From assembly GCF_030272615.1 (NCBI RefSeq), contig NC_081410.1, forward strand, positions 122,390,640-122,454,639: 64,000 nucleotides of DNA. Direction: 5' to 3'. A program made the position numbers and the translations under genes. The stretch is from Cryptomeria japonica. Taxonomy: Eukaryota; Streptophyta; Pinopsida; Cupressales; Cupressaceae. The notes under the pieces were generated by a model. It had not been told where the DNA came from and did no database searches. It saw only the letters and a program-made list of their open reading frames with translations. Each line of letters starts with the position of its first letter. Position 1 is the first letter of the stretch. Of the stretch, positions 10,720 to 22,859 are shown piece by piece.

Positions 10720-11310
10720 CTATTCTACAAGGTCATACTCAGGTTTGGTTGATGAAGAAGCGTTGTTTTTGTTGGAGGCACCTTGCAAAGTAATTTTACC
10801 TCGACGGGTTGTAACATGACACTCAGAGGTAGGCTCGGAAGAAGATCCAACACCTCTTAGGACAATCTTGGGTCTCTGAGGAAGATTCTCAGGGTTTTTG
10901 TTCTTGATGGTAATAGTAGAGATATGATTGTCCATCGAGATGTGATTGATAGTTGAATCATAGTTGTAAGGTGCTCTAGTATAGTTGGCTTGATCATCTA
11001 TGAATTTAGCTTTTCCCTTGTCATGCTTTGGGAATGGTTCCTTAAACATCTCATGTTCTTGATTGGATGAGTGTCCCTCAATCTCAATGTCACCTCTATC
11101 AATTAGATCTTGTACGATGTTCTTCAGTCGATGACAATTTCCTATCTTATGACCCTTGCTCTTATGAAACTCACAATACTCATCATCATTCCACCAATTT
11201 GGTTTGACCTTTGGTTCATATGGAGGAAAATCTGGAACTGTGATTACCTTGTTTGCCACTAGCTTCTTGAAGACTGACTCAAGTGGTTCTCCCGATGGAG
11301 TGTACTTCCT
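10720..11310 (-). pseudogene. Gag C-terminus with zinc knuckle (after an in-frame stop)
   Basis: Continues the gag frame after a TGA at 11311-11313. The motif CEFHKSKGHKIGNCHRLK is a CxxHx4Hx4C-type knuckle characteristic of Tat gag, followed by a basic, Ser/Thr-rich tail ending at a TAG at 10720-10722. The single TGA between capsid and knuckle looks like a mutation rather than a programmed stop, because several similar stops follow downstream. Confidence 0.82.
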
Positions 11311-13005
11311 TCATGATCTGGAAGTTGTTTTAGTATTCACTTGATTGTTTGTAGAACTTGAACCCGAAAAGATGAATTTGGGTCGCACTGTATTGGCATC
11401 AACAACACCATCACTGACTATGTTCTTGTTTTTATTCCAAAATCTTGGCTTGTCTTTTCCTTTAAAGTCATCTTTGTTCTCCTTGAATATCTTAATGGCT
11501 CCTTGTTGAATTAGAACCTTTTCTGTTGCTAAGCCATTTTCAATGACGTCCTTGAAAGTGGACAAACAAGTTTTTCTTAGATCATAACCAATGTCTTTGT
11601 TAACGTTTTGGGTGAACATTTCTACCATTTGTTTTTGTGGAATTTCACAAGAGCATCTGCTGGCTAGATTTCTCCATCTTTGCAAAAAAGAAGCAAAAGA
11701 CTCTCCCTCTTTTTTCTTGGTGTTGCATAAAGTAGTGACTGATATGTCTGTCTCTATATTGTAGGAGAAATGTTGAATAAATGCCTCTGCTAAGTCACCC
11801 CATGACTTAATACCAGGTGGTAGTTGGGAGAACCATTCCATAGCTTGATCGCCTAAGCTTTGTGGGAATAATCTCATCAAATATGTCTCTTCTGCTACTA
11901 CTTCAATGCAAGCTGTGAAAAACTGTCTTATGTGTGCCTTAGGATCCCCTTTTCCTCTATACTTATCAAATTTAGGCATCACAAAGTGTGTAGGAAATGG
12001 AGGCATTGGAATGCTCTTGTCGAATGGATAAGGACATATGTCTCTCATTGTGTATGTTGGCTTTGGTGTATTTATGTCCTCCATTTTCTTTTGTAAGTCC
12101 CTGATTTGTTGTTCCAAATTGCTCTTAGGTGGCGATCGACTTCTTGGACCATATCCCATGCTTGAGGTGCCCATTGGAGGAGGAGCATGTTGCATATATG
12201 GATGATATTGATCATACACATGTTCATATGGAGGAGTTCTATAGTGATGCGGCATATATGGAGCACTTGGTATAGATTCATGTTGAGGAACACCATATTT
12301 ATTTTTTGCATGTATACCATACTCTACAGGTATGTCATGTTCTATTGTGTTGCCCCCAAATTTGACACAGGGTTTCCTTGTGTCCAAATTTTGAGCATGC
12401 CTTTGAATATCCAATTGTTTTGGTTGATCCGTAGCTTGAGCATATCTATCTGCATAAGACTTCCATGATGGTCTGCGAAGGTGAGTATCATATGCTTGAC
12501 CATGTGTATGTGGGACCTTTGGTTTTTGAAGCAAAGACGATGGTGGTTCAGGTACCATATATGGTCCTCTATTTCCTCCACTATTAGGTCTCCTTTGATC
12601 CATATTAGAGTGAGTTTGTTGCAAAGGTCGGTTTTCCATTATTTGAGACATGTCAAAATCATGAGGTATCTTGGCTCCACTTTGTGCCATCATTTGTAAG
12701 AAGTATTGTCTATCCCTCCTCATTATTTCCTCAACCAATCGATTGAAATGGGGATTCATAATGGATTCTTCCACATCTGCTGAGTGTATTGAAAAATTGT
12801 CCATGTTGTCATTGTGTGTAGCATTGTTGTTTGTAGTGCTTGTGTTTTCAACATTTGGAATGTTTCTATAAACATCCATGTCAGGTAATGTAGTGTGATC
12901 AGTGTTGAAAAAGATATCGTTGTCATACTCATAAGAACTCATGTTTGCAGACTCTTGAGCCTCTTTAGTTTCTCTCCTAGATTTTTGAAGACGGGTTTCA
13001 ACCAT
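11311..13005 (-). CDS. Gag capsid-type protein, 564 codons
   Basis: Starts MVETRLQKSRRETKEAQ at 13005 and stays open to 11311. The first roughly 330 residues are Asn/His/Pro/Tyr-rich and low in complexity. Residues about 340-500 form the retrotransposon gag domain (FFTACIEV ... LGDQAMEWFSQLPPGIKSW ... FASFLQRWRNLASRC). It is the longest intact frame of element 1. The start is supported by the homologous N-terminal fragment in element 2 at 43398-43680. It forms the virus-like particle shell in active elements. Confidence 0.92.
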   Translation of the reverse strand: MVETRLQKSRRETKEAQESANMSSYEYDNDIFFNTDHTTLPDMDVYRNIPNVENTSTTNNNATHNDNMDNFSIHSADVEESIMNPHFNRLVEEIMRRDRQYFLQMMAQSGAKIPHDFDMSQIMENRPLQQTHSNMDQRRPNSGGNRGPYMVPEPPSSLLQKPKVPHTHGQAYDTHLRRPSWKSYADRYAQATDQPKQLDIQRHAQNLDTRKPCVKFGGNTIEHDIPVEYGIHAKNKYGVPQHESIPSAPYMPHHYRTPPYEHVYDQYHPYMQHAPPPMGTSSMGYGPRSRSPPKSNLEQQIRDLQKKMEDINTPKPTYTMRDICPYPFDKSIPMPPFPTHFVMPKFDKYRGKGDPKAHIRQFFTACIEVVAEETYLMRLFPQSLGDQAMEWFSQLPPGIKSWGDLAEAFIQHFSYNIETDISVTTLCNTKKKEGESFASFLQRWRNLASRCSCEIPQKQMVEMFTQNVNKDIGYDLRKTCLSTFKDVIENGLATEKVLIQQGAIKIFKENKDDFKGKDKPRFWNKNKNIVSDGVVDANTVRPKFIFSGSSSTNNQVNTKTTSRS

Positions 13006-13498
13006 GAACTAGGTATTGACCAAGATGTGTGAGACTAGATGAACATGGAAAAAGTATGGAAGACCAAGAGTTGCATGAAATGTAAATGAATCTAAAGTGT
13101 ACTTGCAATGCCCAAATTGTAAGACCAAGTATGTATGTAGTAGAGTAGGTGTGACTTCCAAAGAGAGGATAGTTTCTCTTGATGAGGTAAGTTGACCTTG
13201 ACTCTAAGTAAGACCAAATGAGACCTAAAGGTAAGAAACCTTGATGAGGGACCACCTAGCAAAGTGTTGTTGTATGTAATGTGTTGACAAAGTATGATGA
13301 GGACAAGCAAGTGACCTTTTGACTCAAGTTTAGACAAGTGTGAATGTATAGTAAGATGTGAAGCAATGGTGGACTATGTGAGACCCCAAGACAGGTTGAA
13401 TGCTAGATGAAACCTAGAGAAACAACCTAGGAAGCTCAAGAATTCCGAAACTGATTTCTTTTGTTTGCTGGACTGTAAAATTTTTTTGCAATTTTGAA

Positions 13499-13650
13499 CA
13501 CAGACGCGCTTGTATACTTCACAGACGCGGTTCCCCGACACAGACGTGTCTCTATTCAACACAGACGCTATTATACACACAGACGCTATTCTGCCCTTCA
13601 CAGACGCGCCTACACAACACAGACGCGATTAAAACAGACACAGACGCGTT
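13499..13650 (-). repeat. 20-bp phased CGCGTCTGTG array in gag leader (array 1)
   Basis: Eight copies, read on the plus strand as CACAGACG, start at 13499, 13520, 13539, 13560, 13578, 13599, 13618 and 13639. Steps are 21, 19, 21, 18, 21, 19, 21. The motif is sense (CGCGTCTGTG) on the minus strand, the gag-pol strand. Confidence 0.92.
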
Positions 13651-14876
13651 TCTGTAAAATTTGTGCAATTTTTTTCAATTTGTGAAGTTGTTTTGTTGTG
13701 ACCAAATCTGACTGTTTGACTTTTTTTTGTGACAAGAGGATACAATGTTGATAAGGACTCAATGTTTGTAAGTGTCTAGACTCAAAAAATGACTCCAAGA
13801 AAAGTGTGTTGTTTGATGTAAAATTGTTTTGCATACACTTGAAGACACAAAAGACACAATGTTTTGCTGTTTGGTCTTGAATGTTTGAATGTTTAAAATA
13901 AGTCAAGCACAATTCTTATGGCTGGCCAAGACAATAGTTGTTGATCCCACATGGGGTTTTACCCCCGAGGCTACGCTATTTAGAGCGGATACTTAGATGC
14001 TTGACCTCACTGGCTTCACCCTCGGCACTCACTTCTCGGGTTAGCCAAGCATCAGTCCCCACAAAAACTCCCCGTGGTGAACTTTGTATCTCTACTAAGA
14101 ACCGTATGTGTGTGGGCCGCTACCAAAGGTCCGACCTCCTGCCCCAACAACTAGAAGGATTTGGGCTTCTAAAACAAAAAGGTGCTAGTAAGGGCATCCG
14201 CTTGTGTGGCCATACATGCGGCACTTTCAGCTCTATAAATACAGAAGGCTCCTAGCCGGTAGGGGTTACGCCCTACAAATGATCAAATAAATTTGATCAA
14301 AAGGGTTTATGGGGAGACATAGTGTCGGTATGAACTAATCAGCACACGTTATTCATAGTTTTCACCATGAATACATTTGATTATAGTGGTTCGGAAGAGG
14401 TGGGTTTTCCTCGCTACCACTTGGGTCGTTCTCTTCTCACTAGTAGTCCTAATAACCACACGGGAAGATAGACCCTCTAAAGATTAAACAAAAAGAGCCT
14501 ATTGCTCAAGACACAAAAGACAATGATTCAATTTTAGTGCACCAATGGAAGTGTTTGCTAGTCTATGAAAACAAGGCACACAATAAAAATCCAAAACCCT
14601 TGCCAAGGACCTGCAACAAAAAGTTGTTAGTAGTTTGGGTTGTTTGAAATAATCACCCCTTCTTGCAAGCACACAAGTTAGGTAAATTTTTAAACCCAAA
14701 AGACTTTGTGAAAATAGGGGCCTTCAACCAAACGATTTTGAATCCAAGACAAGCTGCACCAATTTTGTTAGCTAGATCTAAAAATGTTAGTCCAAAAAAT
14801 AAACCAGATCTGAAACCCTAAATGCAAAATCCGAAAACTGAATCAATAAAACTTCAAAATTTTGAAATAGGTGATA

Positions 14877-15131
14877 CACAGATGTGATTACCCTTGACAC
14901 AGATGTGACTCTGAGACACAAACGCGGTCCTGTGAGACACAGACATGGGTAAAAACCACAGACGTGCTTTCCAGACACAGACGCGGATAAAAATGACACA
15001 GACGCGTTTCCATAACATAGACCGGCTTTTTTGAAACCTGCAAAATAAAATTTTGTTGAAAACACAGATGCGATTCCAGATGTCGCAGACGCACCAGAAA
15101 ATAAAAAATGCGATCCGAAAGTACGCAGACA
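14877..15131 (-). repeat. 20-bp phased CGCGTCTGTG array in gag leader (array 2)
   Basis: CACAGA-like copies start at 14877, 14898, 14917, 14938, 14957, 14976, 14997 and 15016 (steps 21, 19, 21, 19, 19, 21, 19). Three weaker ones follow at 15063, 15084 and 15124. Orientation is the same as array 1, sense in the gag-pol transcript. Confidence 0.9.
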
Positions 15132-15219
15132 CGAAAATGTCAAAAATGTTGTCGGAAATGTCAGATCTGCAACTTCAAACACAAAATCTGCAACAAGGAG
15201 GTTAAATACAAAGGGACAA

Positions 15220-15239
15220 GAGTCCCACCGGGTGTGCCA
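15220..15239 (-). promoter_or_regulatory. Primer binding site of element 1
   Basis: On the minus strand, three bases after the LTR end, TGGCACACCCGGTGGGACTC begins with the TGG that pairs with tRNA CCA ends. Element 2 has TGGCATGCCCAGTGGGACTC at the same place. It is not the iMet primer site; I cannot name the tRNA from memory with certainty. Confidence 0.8.
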
Positions 15240-15242
15240 AAA

Positions 15243-16006
15243 TGTATATGGTGAAAATGGATAACAATAATAATCAAGATTGAAAGGCTAAATGAATTCA
15301 ACCACCAAACCCTAGCCTAACAACAACAAAGATCCACCATAACATATGAAGATTACCTAAGACAATGTAAATAAAACAAAATCACAAAGATTATACTATC
15401 ACATGTCCAATAGGGTTTTGATCTCCATTCTTCCTATCTCCATTGATCTTGCTTGATATATTTGCTCTCAGATTTTATGTGCACAAGAGCTCAACAAAGA
15501 ACGAAATGTGGTTGCAAGTAGGATTGTAGTGTAGTCAATTGATCAAGTATTTAGGGTTTGATAATGAAGGAAGCATCTTCTTAAATAGAAGACACAATAT
15601 GAAATGGAGGGATAAGATTGAGAGGTGTAAAAAGGAGGTCGGCTAAGATTAGAGGGTAGGTAGAAGAAATAATAAAATAATGAAAGAGGTAGGTATTGTA
15701 GGAATTAAGAGATGAATGACATGTGTCATGTGTAGAAAAGGCTAATGAATTAATTAAATAAATAAAGATTTATTTAATTAATAGAAGAAATTGGATCAAT
15801 TAAATAAATAAAATATTTATTTAATTTAGGAAAAGGATAATTTAAATAAATAAATGTATTTATTTAAATGAGAAATAAGGCTAGAAGAGGATAAATGAAT
15901 TAATTAAATAAATAACGATTTATTTAATTAATAGAAGAATTAGGCTTAGATAATTAAATAAATAAAATATTTATTTAATTAGACATGACAATTTTAGGTG
16001 TCTACA
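15243..16006 (-). repeat. 5' LTR of element 1
   Basis: 764 bp, TGTAGACACC...CCATATACA on the minus strand. The TATA-like box (minus strand TATTTAAG, 15580-15587) sits between TCTTCT and AGAAGA arms. Upstream U3 holds five AT-rich inverted repeats (about 15747-15980). Confidence 0.95.
15580..15587 (-). promoter_or_regulatory. LTR TATA-like box of element 1, inside an inverted repeat
   Basis: The minus strand reads TCTTCT, ATTTA, AGAAGA. Element 2 and the solo LTR read TCCTCT, ATATA, AGAGGA, so one base pair of the symmetric arms has changed on both sides. This would be the promoter of the gag-pol transcript. Confidence 0.55.
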
Positions 16007-17661
<1,655 letters not shown>

Positions 17662-17666
17662 ATTTC

Positions 17667-18431
17667 TATAGACACCTAAAATTATCCTCCTTAATTAAAT
17701 AAATATTTTTATTTATTTAATTATTTAATCCTAAGTCTTCTATTAATTAAATAAATCTTTTTTTATTTAATTAATTCATTTAGCCTCTTCTAAGCCCTTT
17801 CTAATTTAAATAAATACTTTTATTTATTTAAAAGATCTTTCTCTTAAATTAAATAAATAGTTTAATTAATTATTTATTTAATTATCCCCTTTCTTATATT
17901 AATTAAATAGATATTTATTGATTTAATTAATTCATTATCCTTTTCTACCCATCACACATGTCATTCATCTTTTAATTCCTACACCACCTACCCTCTCGTT
18001 ATTTTATTATTTTCTCTACCTACCATTTTAATCCTAGCCGACCATTTATCTTTACACCTCTTATTCTTATCCTTCCATTTCTTACAGTGTCCTCTATATA
18101 AGAGGATGCCCTCTTCCTTTCCTAACCCTAACACTCATATGCAATCAAGCCTTCTTGCGATCAAGCTATCAACCACAATCTGTTCTTTGTTAAGCTCTTG
18201 TGCACACATAAAATCTGAGAGCAAATATATCAAACAAGATCAATGGAGATTGAAACCCTACATGACATGTGAATGGTAAGATTGCTTTATTTTGTTGATT
18301 TACATGATCTTATGTATCTTCATTGGTGTATGGTGAATGTTTCATTGTAGGATTTAGATTGTTCATGGTTGGATCTTTTTGGTTTTAAAATAGGTTTTCA
18401 TCAGCATATTTTCATCGTATATAATTTCAAT
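17667..18431 (+). mobile_element. Solo LTR of the Tat/PMD family with perfect target duplication
   Basis: 765 bp, opposite orientation to element 1. It begins TATAGACACC (TG mutated to TA) and ends ATCGTATATA, the diverged equivalents of the family LTR ends. The TATA box CTATATAAG is at 18094-18102. It is flanked by ATTTC at 17662-17666 and ATTTC at 18432-18436. No internal sequence is present, so it is the product of LTR-LTR recombination. Confidence 0.93.
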
Positions 18432-18914
18432 TGAAGTGCTCTTAGGATGCTCATTCCTTAAATGTGGATCATATTCAAATGATGTTTATTGATGTGTTAT
18501 TTTAATGCAATTAAATGCATTTAATATGAGGACAATAATAGATTGCACAATTGTGTATTCGTTCATCTCACAATGACTTGTGAAATAGGTGAGGGTTGAT
18601 CAAATTTGAATTTGAATATTTGAAAGGTCAAGGGTTAGATTTGTGGACATAAAATCAATTTGACCGGTAATGTTTGTATAGGAGATGAATATCTAGTCGT
18701 GATGGGTGTAGTAACTATGAATAATATGAGAGAATGTATAGGATTGAATAAGATATCCAGCTGGGCTACGAAAACATGTTTAGACATGCCTACTTCATAC
18801 AACTATGCCATTTGTTAATATATAATTACATTCAAATTTTTTTGAAAATAGATAAAAAACTAACTAAAAATTCACATAAATATTTAAATTTTATCATCAC
18901 ACTTTATTGACTAA
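18432..18914. other. AT-rich sequence without recognisable features
   Basis: No ORF of interest and no repeat relationship seen within the window. Confidence 0.4.
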
Positions 18915-20140
18915 TTTTTTTTCTTAATAAGTAAATAGCTGTAGAGGGGCAATACCCTTGTATTAATCAAAATAGGAGAATACAAGGCCTAGTTCAGTAA
19001 GAGCAATAGGGGGAAAGAACTCGGAAGAGAATCCCTTACCCTAGCTCTATTCCACATATGAGAAGAAACCAACAATGGAGGCTGGACAAGTACAAAACAC
19101 CAGTCGACAAATACCAGAAGTAGATAAAAGAACCGACCAGAGGCCTTCAAACAAACAACAATAAACAGAAAACAAAGAATCATGAGAAAGGTGACACAAC
19201 TAGAATCATTGGGAGTCTTCAGAGGCATCATCCACATGAGCACGAGCCGCATCTAGGATTATTGGGCATTCAGTGCCACAGGTCGAGTGAGTCGCTGATT
19301 CAACCTTCTCCCTAGGGAGTCAGTAGTCATTTGGGAACCACTCCTCACCAAGCCCAAACCCCCAGACATTGCCATCAACCAAATCTCCATTCTCTAGAAT
19401 GCCAAATCCTTCTGCACCCACTAACCCTTCATCTCAAAGATATTTTTCCCTCCATTCCGATGTGAAGCCATTTTGAATGCCTGCTGCCTTAAACATAAAT
19501 TCAATATACCTAATGATGGCAGGCCAGGTTTCTTGAAGAGCATCATAGTCTAGAGAGTTCACAATCACAAACTTTCTCACCTCTGCCCCGTTGCCCAAGG
19601 ACATATAGTAATTTTGGGGAAGCGGTATTCTCAGGTTGCCATCAATGTTGTCCAACGCGACATCAATTTCCCCCAGCAGGCGGTGTTTAAACACCATTTG
19701 AGTTAAAAGCTTCGCTCTCTACTTGCTAGTCCCCATGTATATCACCATTGCAAGGAAAAAGGCCAGAATATCGACATTGGTTCTGTAACTGTGATAAGCC
19801 ATAAGGAATTCCTTCCCCAGTATCATTTTAAGGCTGTGAAGTATAAGAGGATGTCAAGAGTAGAGGACCTCCTGCAAATGTTTGTCAGTGATTTCGCCCA
19901 GGAAGGCCATCTGTCGACAAGTAGCTTCAAGGAGAATTAGGGATTCCATTGCAAGTCACTGAGCGAAGAATGCAATTGTTTGATGGGGAAATGAGGGCAT
20001 TACTTTGTTAAGTAGCAAGACATCAAACCACGGGATACAAGCGTCTGGCAAGTAGTTCATGCCAATTGAATACGCACACGTGTGATGTGATAGTGTCCAA
20101 TCATCTTCTAAGACAAATTTTGTCAACTTAATGTCGACCG
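18915..20140 (-). mobile_element. Retroposon-like repeat with ORF of unknown function (copy C)
   Basis: On the minus strand the segment ends in a short oligo(A) tail (T-run at 18915-18922) preceded by CTATTTACTTATTAAG. Copy B ends with the similar CTATTTATCTATAAAA. Upstream it carries reading-frame pieces related to copies B (34970-36000) and D (56390-57240). The frame starts at least near 20130 (VDIKLTKFVLEDDWTLSH) and is broken by several stops. No RT or transposase motif is seen, so it resembles a passively mobilised sequence. The right boundary is uncertain. Confidence 0.55.
19434..19697 (-). pseudogene. Open fragment of the unknown retroposon ORF (copy C)
   Basis: 87 codons (MVFKHRLLGEIDVALDNIDG ...). 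The frame upstream, with stops, reads MAFLGEITDKHLQEVL and ILGKEFLMAYHSYRTNVDIL. Copy B reads MSFLGEVTKKHLKSIL and ILGEEFMGSCHKYRFNMDHA in the same order; copy D has FLGTDHKYRVN and SLLGDLSRVMRNIDENLTIPL. The conservation shows that the frame was coding in the ancestor. I do not recognise the family and see no signal peptide, membrane span or catalytic motif. Confidence 0.6.
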
Positions 20141-20339
20141 TCTTTATCCATCAAGTAATTATATGCATATCCTAACAAGATCTAGTCGTAACTAGATATC
20201 AATTAAAGGTTTTCACATGTCCAATTGCCATGGGGCACATACCGACACTTACCAATATTGACGACAGAGAGCCACATCTCAGTGGCAAGAAGAATCCTCA
20301 ACTGGTGAACCAAATCAATCGGTCGATAAATCCATCAAG

Positions 20340-20700
20340 AACCACACCCATTAGGTTAAGTAAAAAATATAGAGGCCCAACAAGGGAGGCAATACAACTA
20401 GTTTGCGTCACAACCGATAGGTCAATCGGAGAAACATATCAACCAGAAGGAGAAATGGAGACCACAACCGGCAAGTAACTCAACTGGTAAGCACCACCAC
20501 CGGTAAGATAATCGGGAATCCATATCATCCGGTGGAGGCAATACAACCAGTTAGTGCCATCACCGGTAGGTCAATCAGAGAAACATATCAGCCAGAAGGA
20601 GAAGACAATCAATAGAGACCACAATCGAAAAACTCAACCGGAAAGCACCACCACCGACAAGATAATCGGACCATATCAACTGGTGGAAGCTCATTTGGAT
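20340..20700. repeat. Diverged tandem repeat rich in ACCGGTAAG words
   Basis: Two units of about 150-160 bp (about 20401-20555 and 20556-20700) share the order GTCAATCGGAGAAACATATC, AGAAGGAGAA, GAGACCACAA, AGCACCACCACCG, AGATAATCGG and CTGGTGGA; a partial third unit precedes them. Several CCGGT/ACCGG pairs make small palindromes. No gene. Confidence 0.65.
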
Positions 20701-21382
20701 CTTTATTGAATAAATTTAAAAACAATATATAACCAAAATAAAATATAGATTTCTAATTATAATTGACCAAAACTTGTGTAACAAAATAATCAATTAGAAA
20801 AGGGTTTCTTTCTTGAACCATGTGCTTTCCCTTATATATTGTTGTGTAAACCACAAGATTACCCTGGCAAAATAATGGTCAAAAGTCCAAAGAGTAAAAC
20901 ATGTGAGCCCAAATTTGAAAATTCCACTCCTTCTGCCATGCATGTCGACTCACATTTTTATTCTTAGCGTTTTCTTGTGCAAATATGCAATCCACACATC
21001 TTTCCACTTGTCTTTATCACTAAAGGGATGAAATCAGTAGACTGGAATGGTTAGCAAACGAAAAGGGCATAGGGGTTGTGGGCCTGACAACTCTTAGAGA
21101 AAGAGTGTGCCCTCTAGAATATGTTTTCACTATGTTGATTCATAAATTTTTAGTATATTCTAATAATATTTTTCCTCTTTATAAACGACATGTGTCGGTG
21201 GTGAAAGCTGCAATTTGATTTTAGGCATTGAGTATAAATTAATGCATTTATCATTTGTCATCTGAAATGACAATTCTAATTCAGTTTCCTTTGCTCTTGC
21301 TTGTCATGATTGTTCTTATACTTCCTCTCCACAGTGCATATCCTCTAGGTTTGGCAAGTCTAAATGTTTTTATCTAGATGAT
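20701..21382. other. AT-rich sequence without recognisable features
   Basis: No ORF, LTR or repeat link found. Element 3 begins at its right edge. Confidence 0.4.
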
Positions 21383-21387
21383 GTGAT

Positions 21388-22334
21388 TGATGTAATAGAA
21401 ACCTACTCTTGCCACACCAACTCACAACCAAATATTATAGATTGCTACAATATGAAAATAATATTATTTAGTCAGCCATTGCATTCTAATTTGTAAAGAT
21501 TATAATTACATTTGGGCCATCATTTGTGTCTCAAACTACTCCCCTTACACTCTCTCAAGCTCTTGGTTCCTCCTCACTTCATAATGCCTTGTATTTTTTT
21601 ATCAGTCTCTATCCATACAAGTTCTTTTCTCTATGTCAGACTACCATACCACATTCATCCACATTTCTCCTTGTTATTTATTAACCAAACTTTCAAATTC
21701 TTTGATACCACACAACTCCTCAATCACATCTGGCTATGCACCCCACATCTCTCTTCTACATAGGTCAATACTCACTTCACCATGTAGCCCTCCCATAATG
21801 CTTGGCCTTGGGTCAAACACCTCTTACCCTAAAGTCTCCCTGTCTTTTCCCCATGATCAAAATATGACCCTTCTATATAATGGGATGATGCTTATATCCT
21901 TCTTAGGTAGTAATATTTCATCTACTTGTCGATTTCTCCTTCCTTTAATGTAGCCGTTACACCCCACTCTTTCTTTTTATCTACTACTCTATCATCAATT
22001 ATTTTGAAAGTGTTTTGACTCTACTCCATTTCATTTCCACCTTTTGTTGATGGCATAAATAGAAGTTTCTAAAGGCTTTCCAATATCATCACCTTATATT
22101 CCTTCTCAATCCATTACGTTCTTATAGTTGATTGGTTTTCAAATTGAAAAGAGGTCAAATCTATAACCTTTTCAATTAATTTCCCAATCGCAACTTCCTA
22201 TCATCCTTTCTCTTCCTTCTGCTACACATTCTTCTTGAGATAGTTTCAGATTCTTTTCCTTCAATGTTACTCCTCTGTAGTCACCACACATGTGTCTTCC
22301 CCTGCGTATCATATGGTAGGATGCTTTTGCATCA
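21388..22334 (-). repeat. 3' LTR of element 3
   Basis: 947 bp, aligned to 24747-25690 over its whole length with many substitutions, so older than element 1. Its short plus-strand ORFs have no recognisable motif. Confidence 0.88.
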
Positions 22335-22859
22335 GACACACCCAAAAGAAAGTTTGTGAGAATAGATGCACAAAGTTGAGTGATAGAATTCACCCTTTGA
22401 CATTGCGAACAATCTCCATCCTTGTGACAATTTCACATGAAACTAGTTCTTTTTCCTCTTCTTATATCATCTCGTCGGAACAACTATCACACTCCTCTTG
22501 CATCTTTGCTTACCACTATTCACTCCTCTCATTGGCATCCACCATGTGCCATCCACCTCTGCCAATGGTTCTCTCATCTCTTTGTTTACTTCATGGGATA
22601 CAACCCACCATCAATTAATCTCCTCCACCAAATATACTCTCTGCTCTTCCTCTCTTTTGTGGATTTCAATCAACCATGAACCAACCACTTCCACCTAGTT
22701 TCACCTACACAATCTTTCACAATCTTTCACATACAAACATGCAACATTTGTATTCCACCTATCCATTTCATTGTCCTCCTTTTCACTCACTTCAACAAAA
22801 AAATCCATCTCAAATTCTTTATTACAAAATTTATAAAAAAATGCCTCATCAAGTTTCTC

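Larger units (their letters stand above)
13006..15219 (-). other. Long untranslated leader between PBS and gag
   Basis: About 2.2 kb without a credible gene. It contains two phased motif arrays (13499-13650 and 14877-15131) and a GC-richer stretch at 13940-14280. An open frame on the plus strand at 13938-14255 has no recognisable motif and I do not treat it as a gene. Long leaders are usual in Tat elements. The part 14489-15242 is conserved in element 2. Confidence 0.75.
1..16006 (-). mobile_element. Ty3/gypsy Tat-lineage LTR retrotransposon with antisense PMD gene (element 1)
   Basis: Two direct LTRs bound the element (1-654, cut by the window start, and 15243-16006). In minus orientation the order is LTR, PBS, leader, gag, protease, RT, RNase H, second RNase H, integrase, spacer, antisense PMD gene, PPT, LTR. 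The dual RNase H and the additional antisense ORF are known traits of the Tat/Ogre branch of Ty3/gypsy. The 654 aligned LTR bases differ at 9 sites by my count (about 1.4%), so insertion was fairly recent. The coding region is nevertheless broken by in-frame stops, one frameshift and lost catalytic residues, so it cannot move by itself. The left target-site flank lies outside the window, so the target duplication cannot be checked. Confidence 0.93.

Noticed and set aside
13499-13650. CRISPR-like look of a short repeat with even spacing
   Set aside because: Repeat core is only about 8-10 bp with about 10-bp spacers, inside a retrotransposon leader of a eukaryote; no cas genes.
13938-14255. 105-codon plus-strand ORF in the gag leader
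   Set aside because: GC-richer stretch without motif; no homologue in element 2 to test it.
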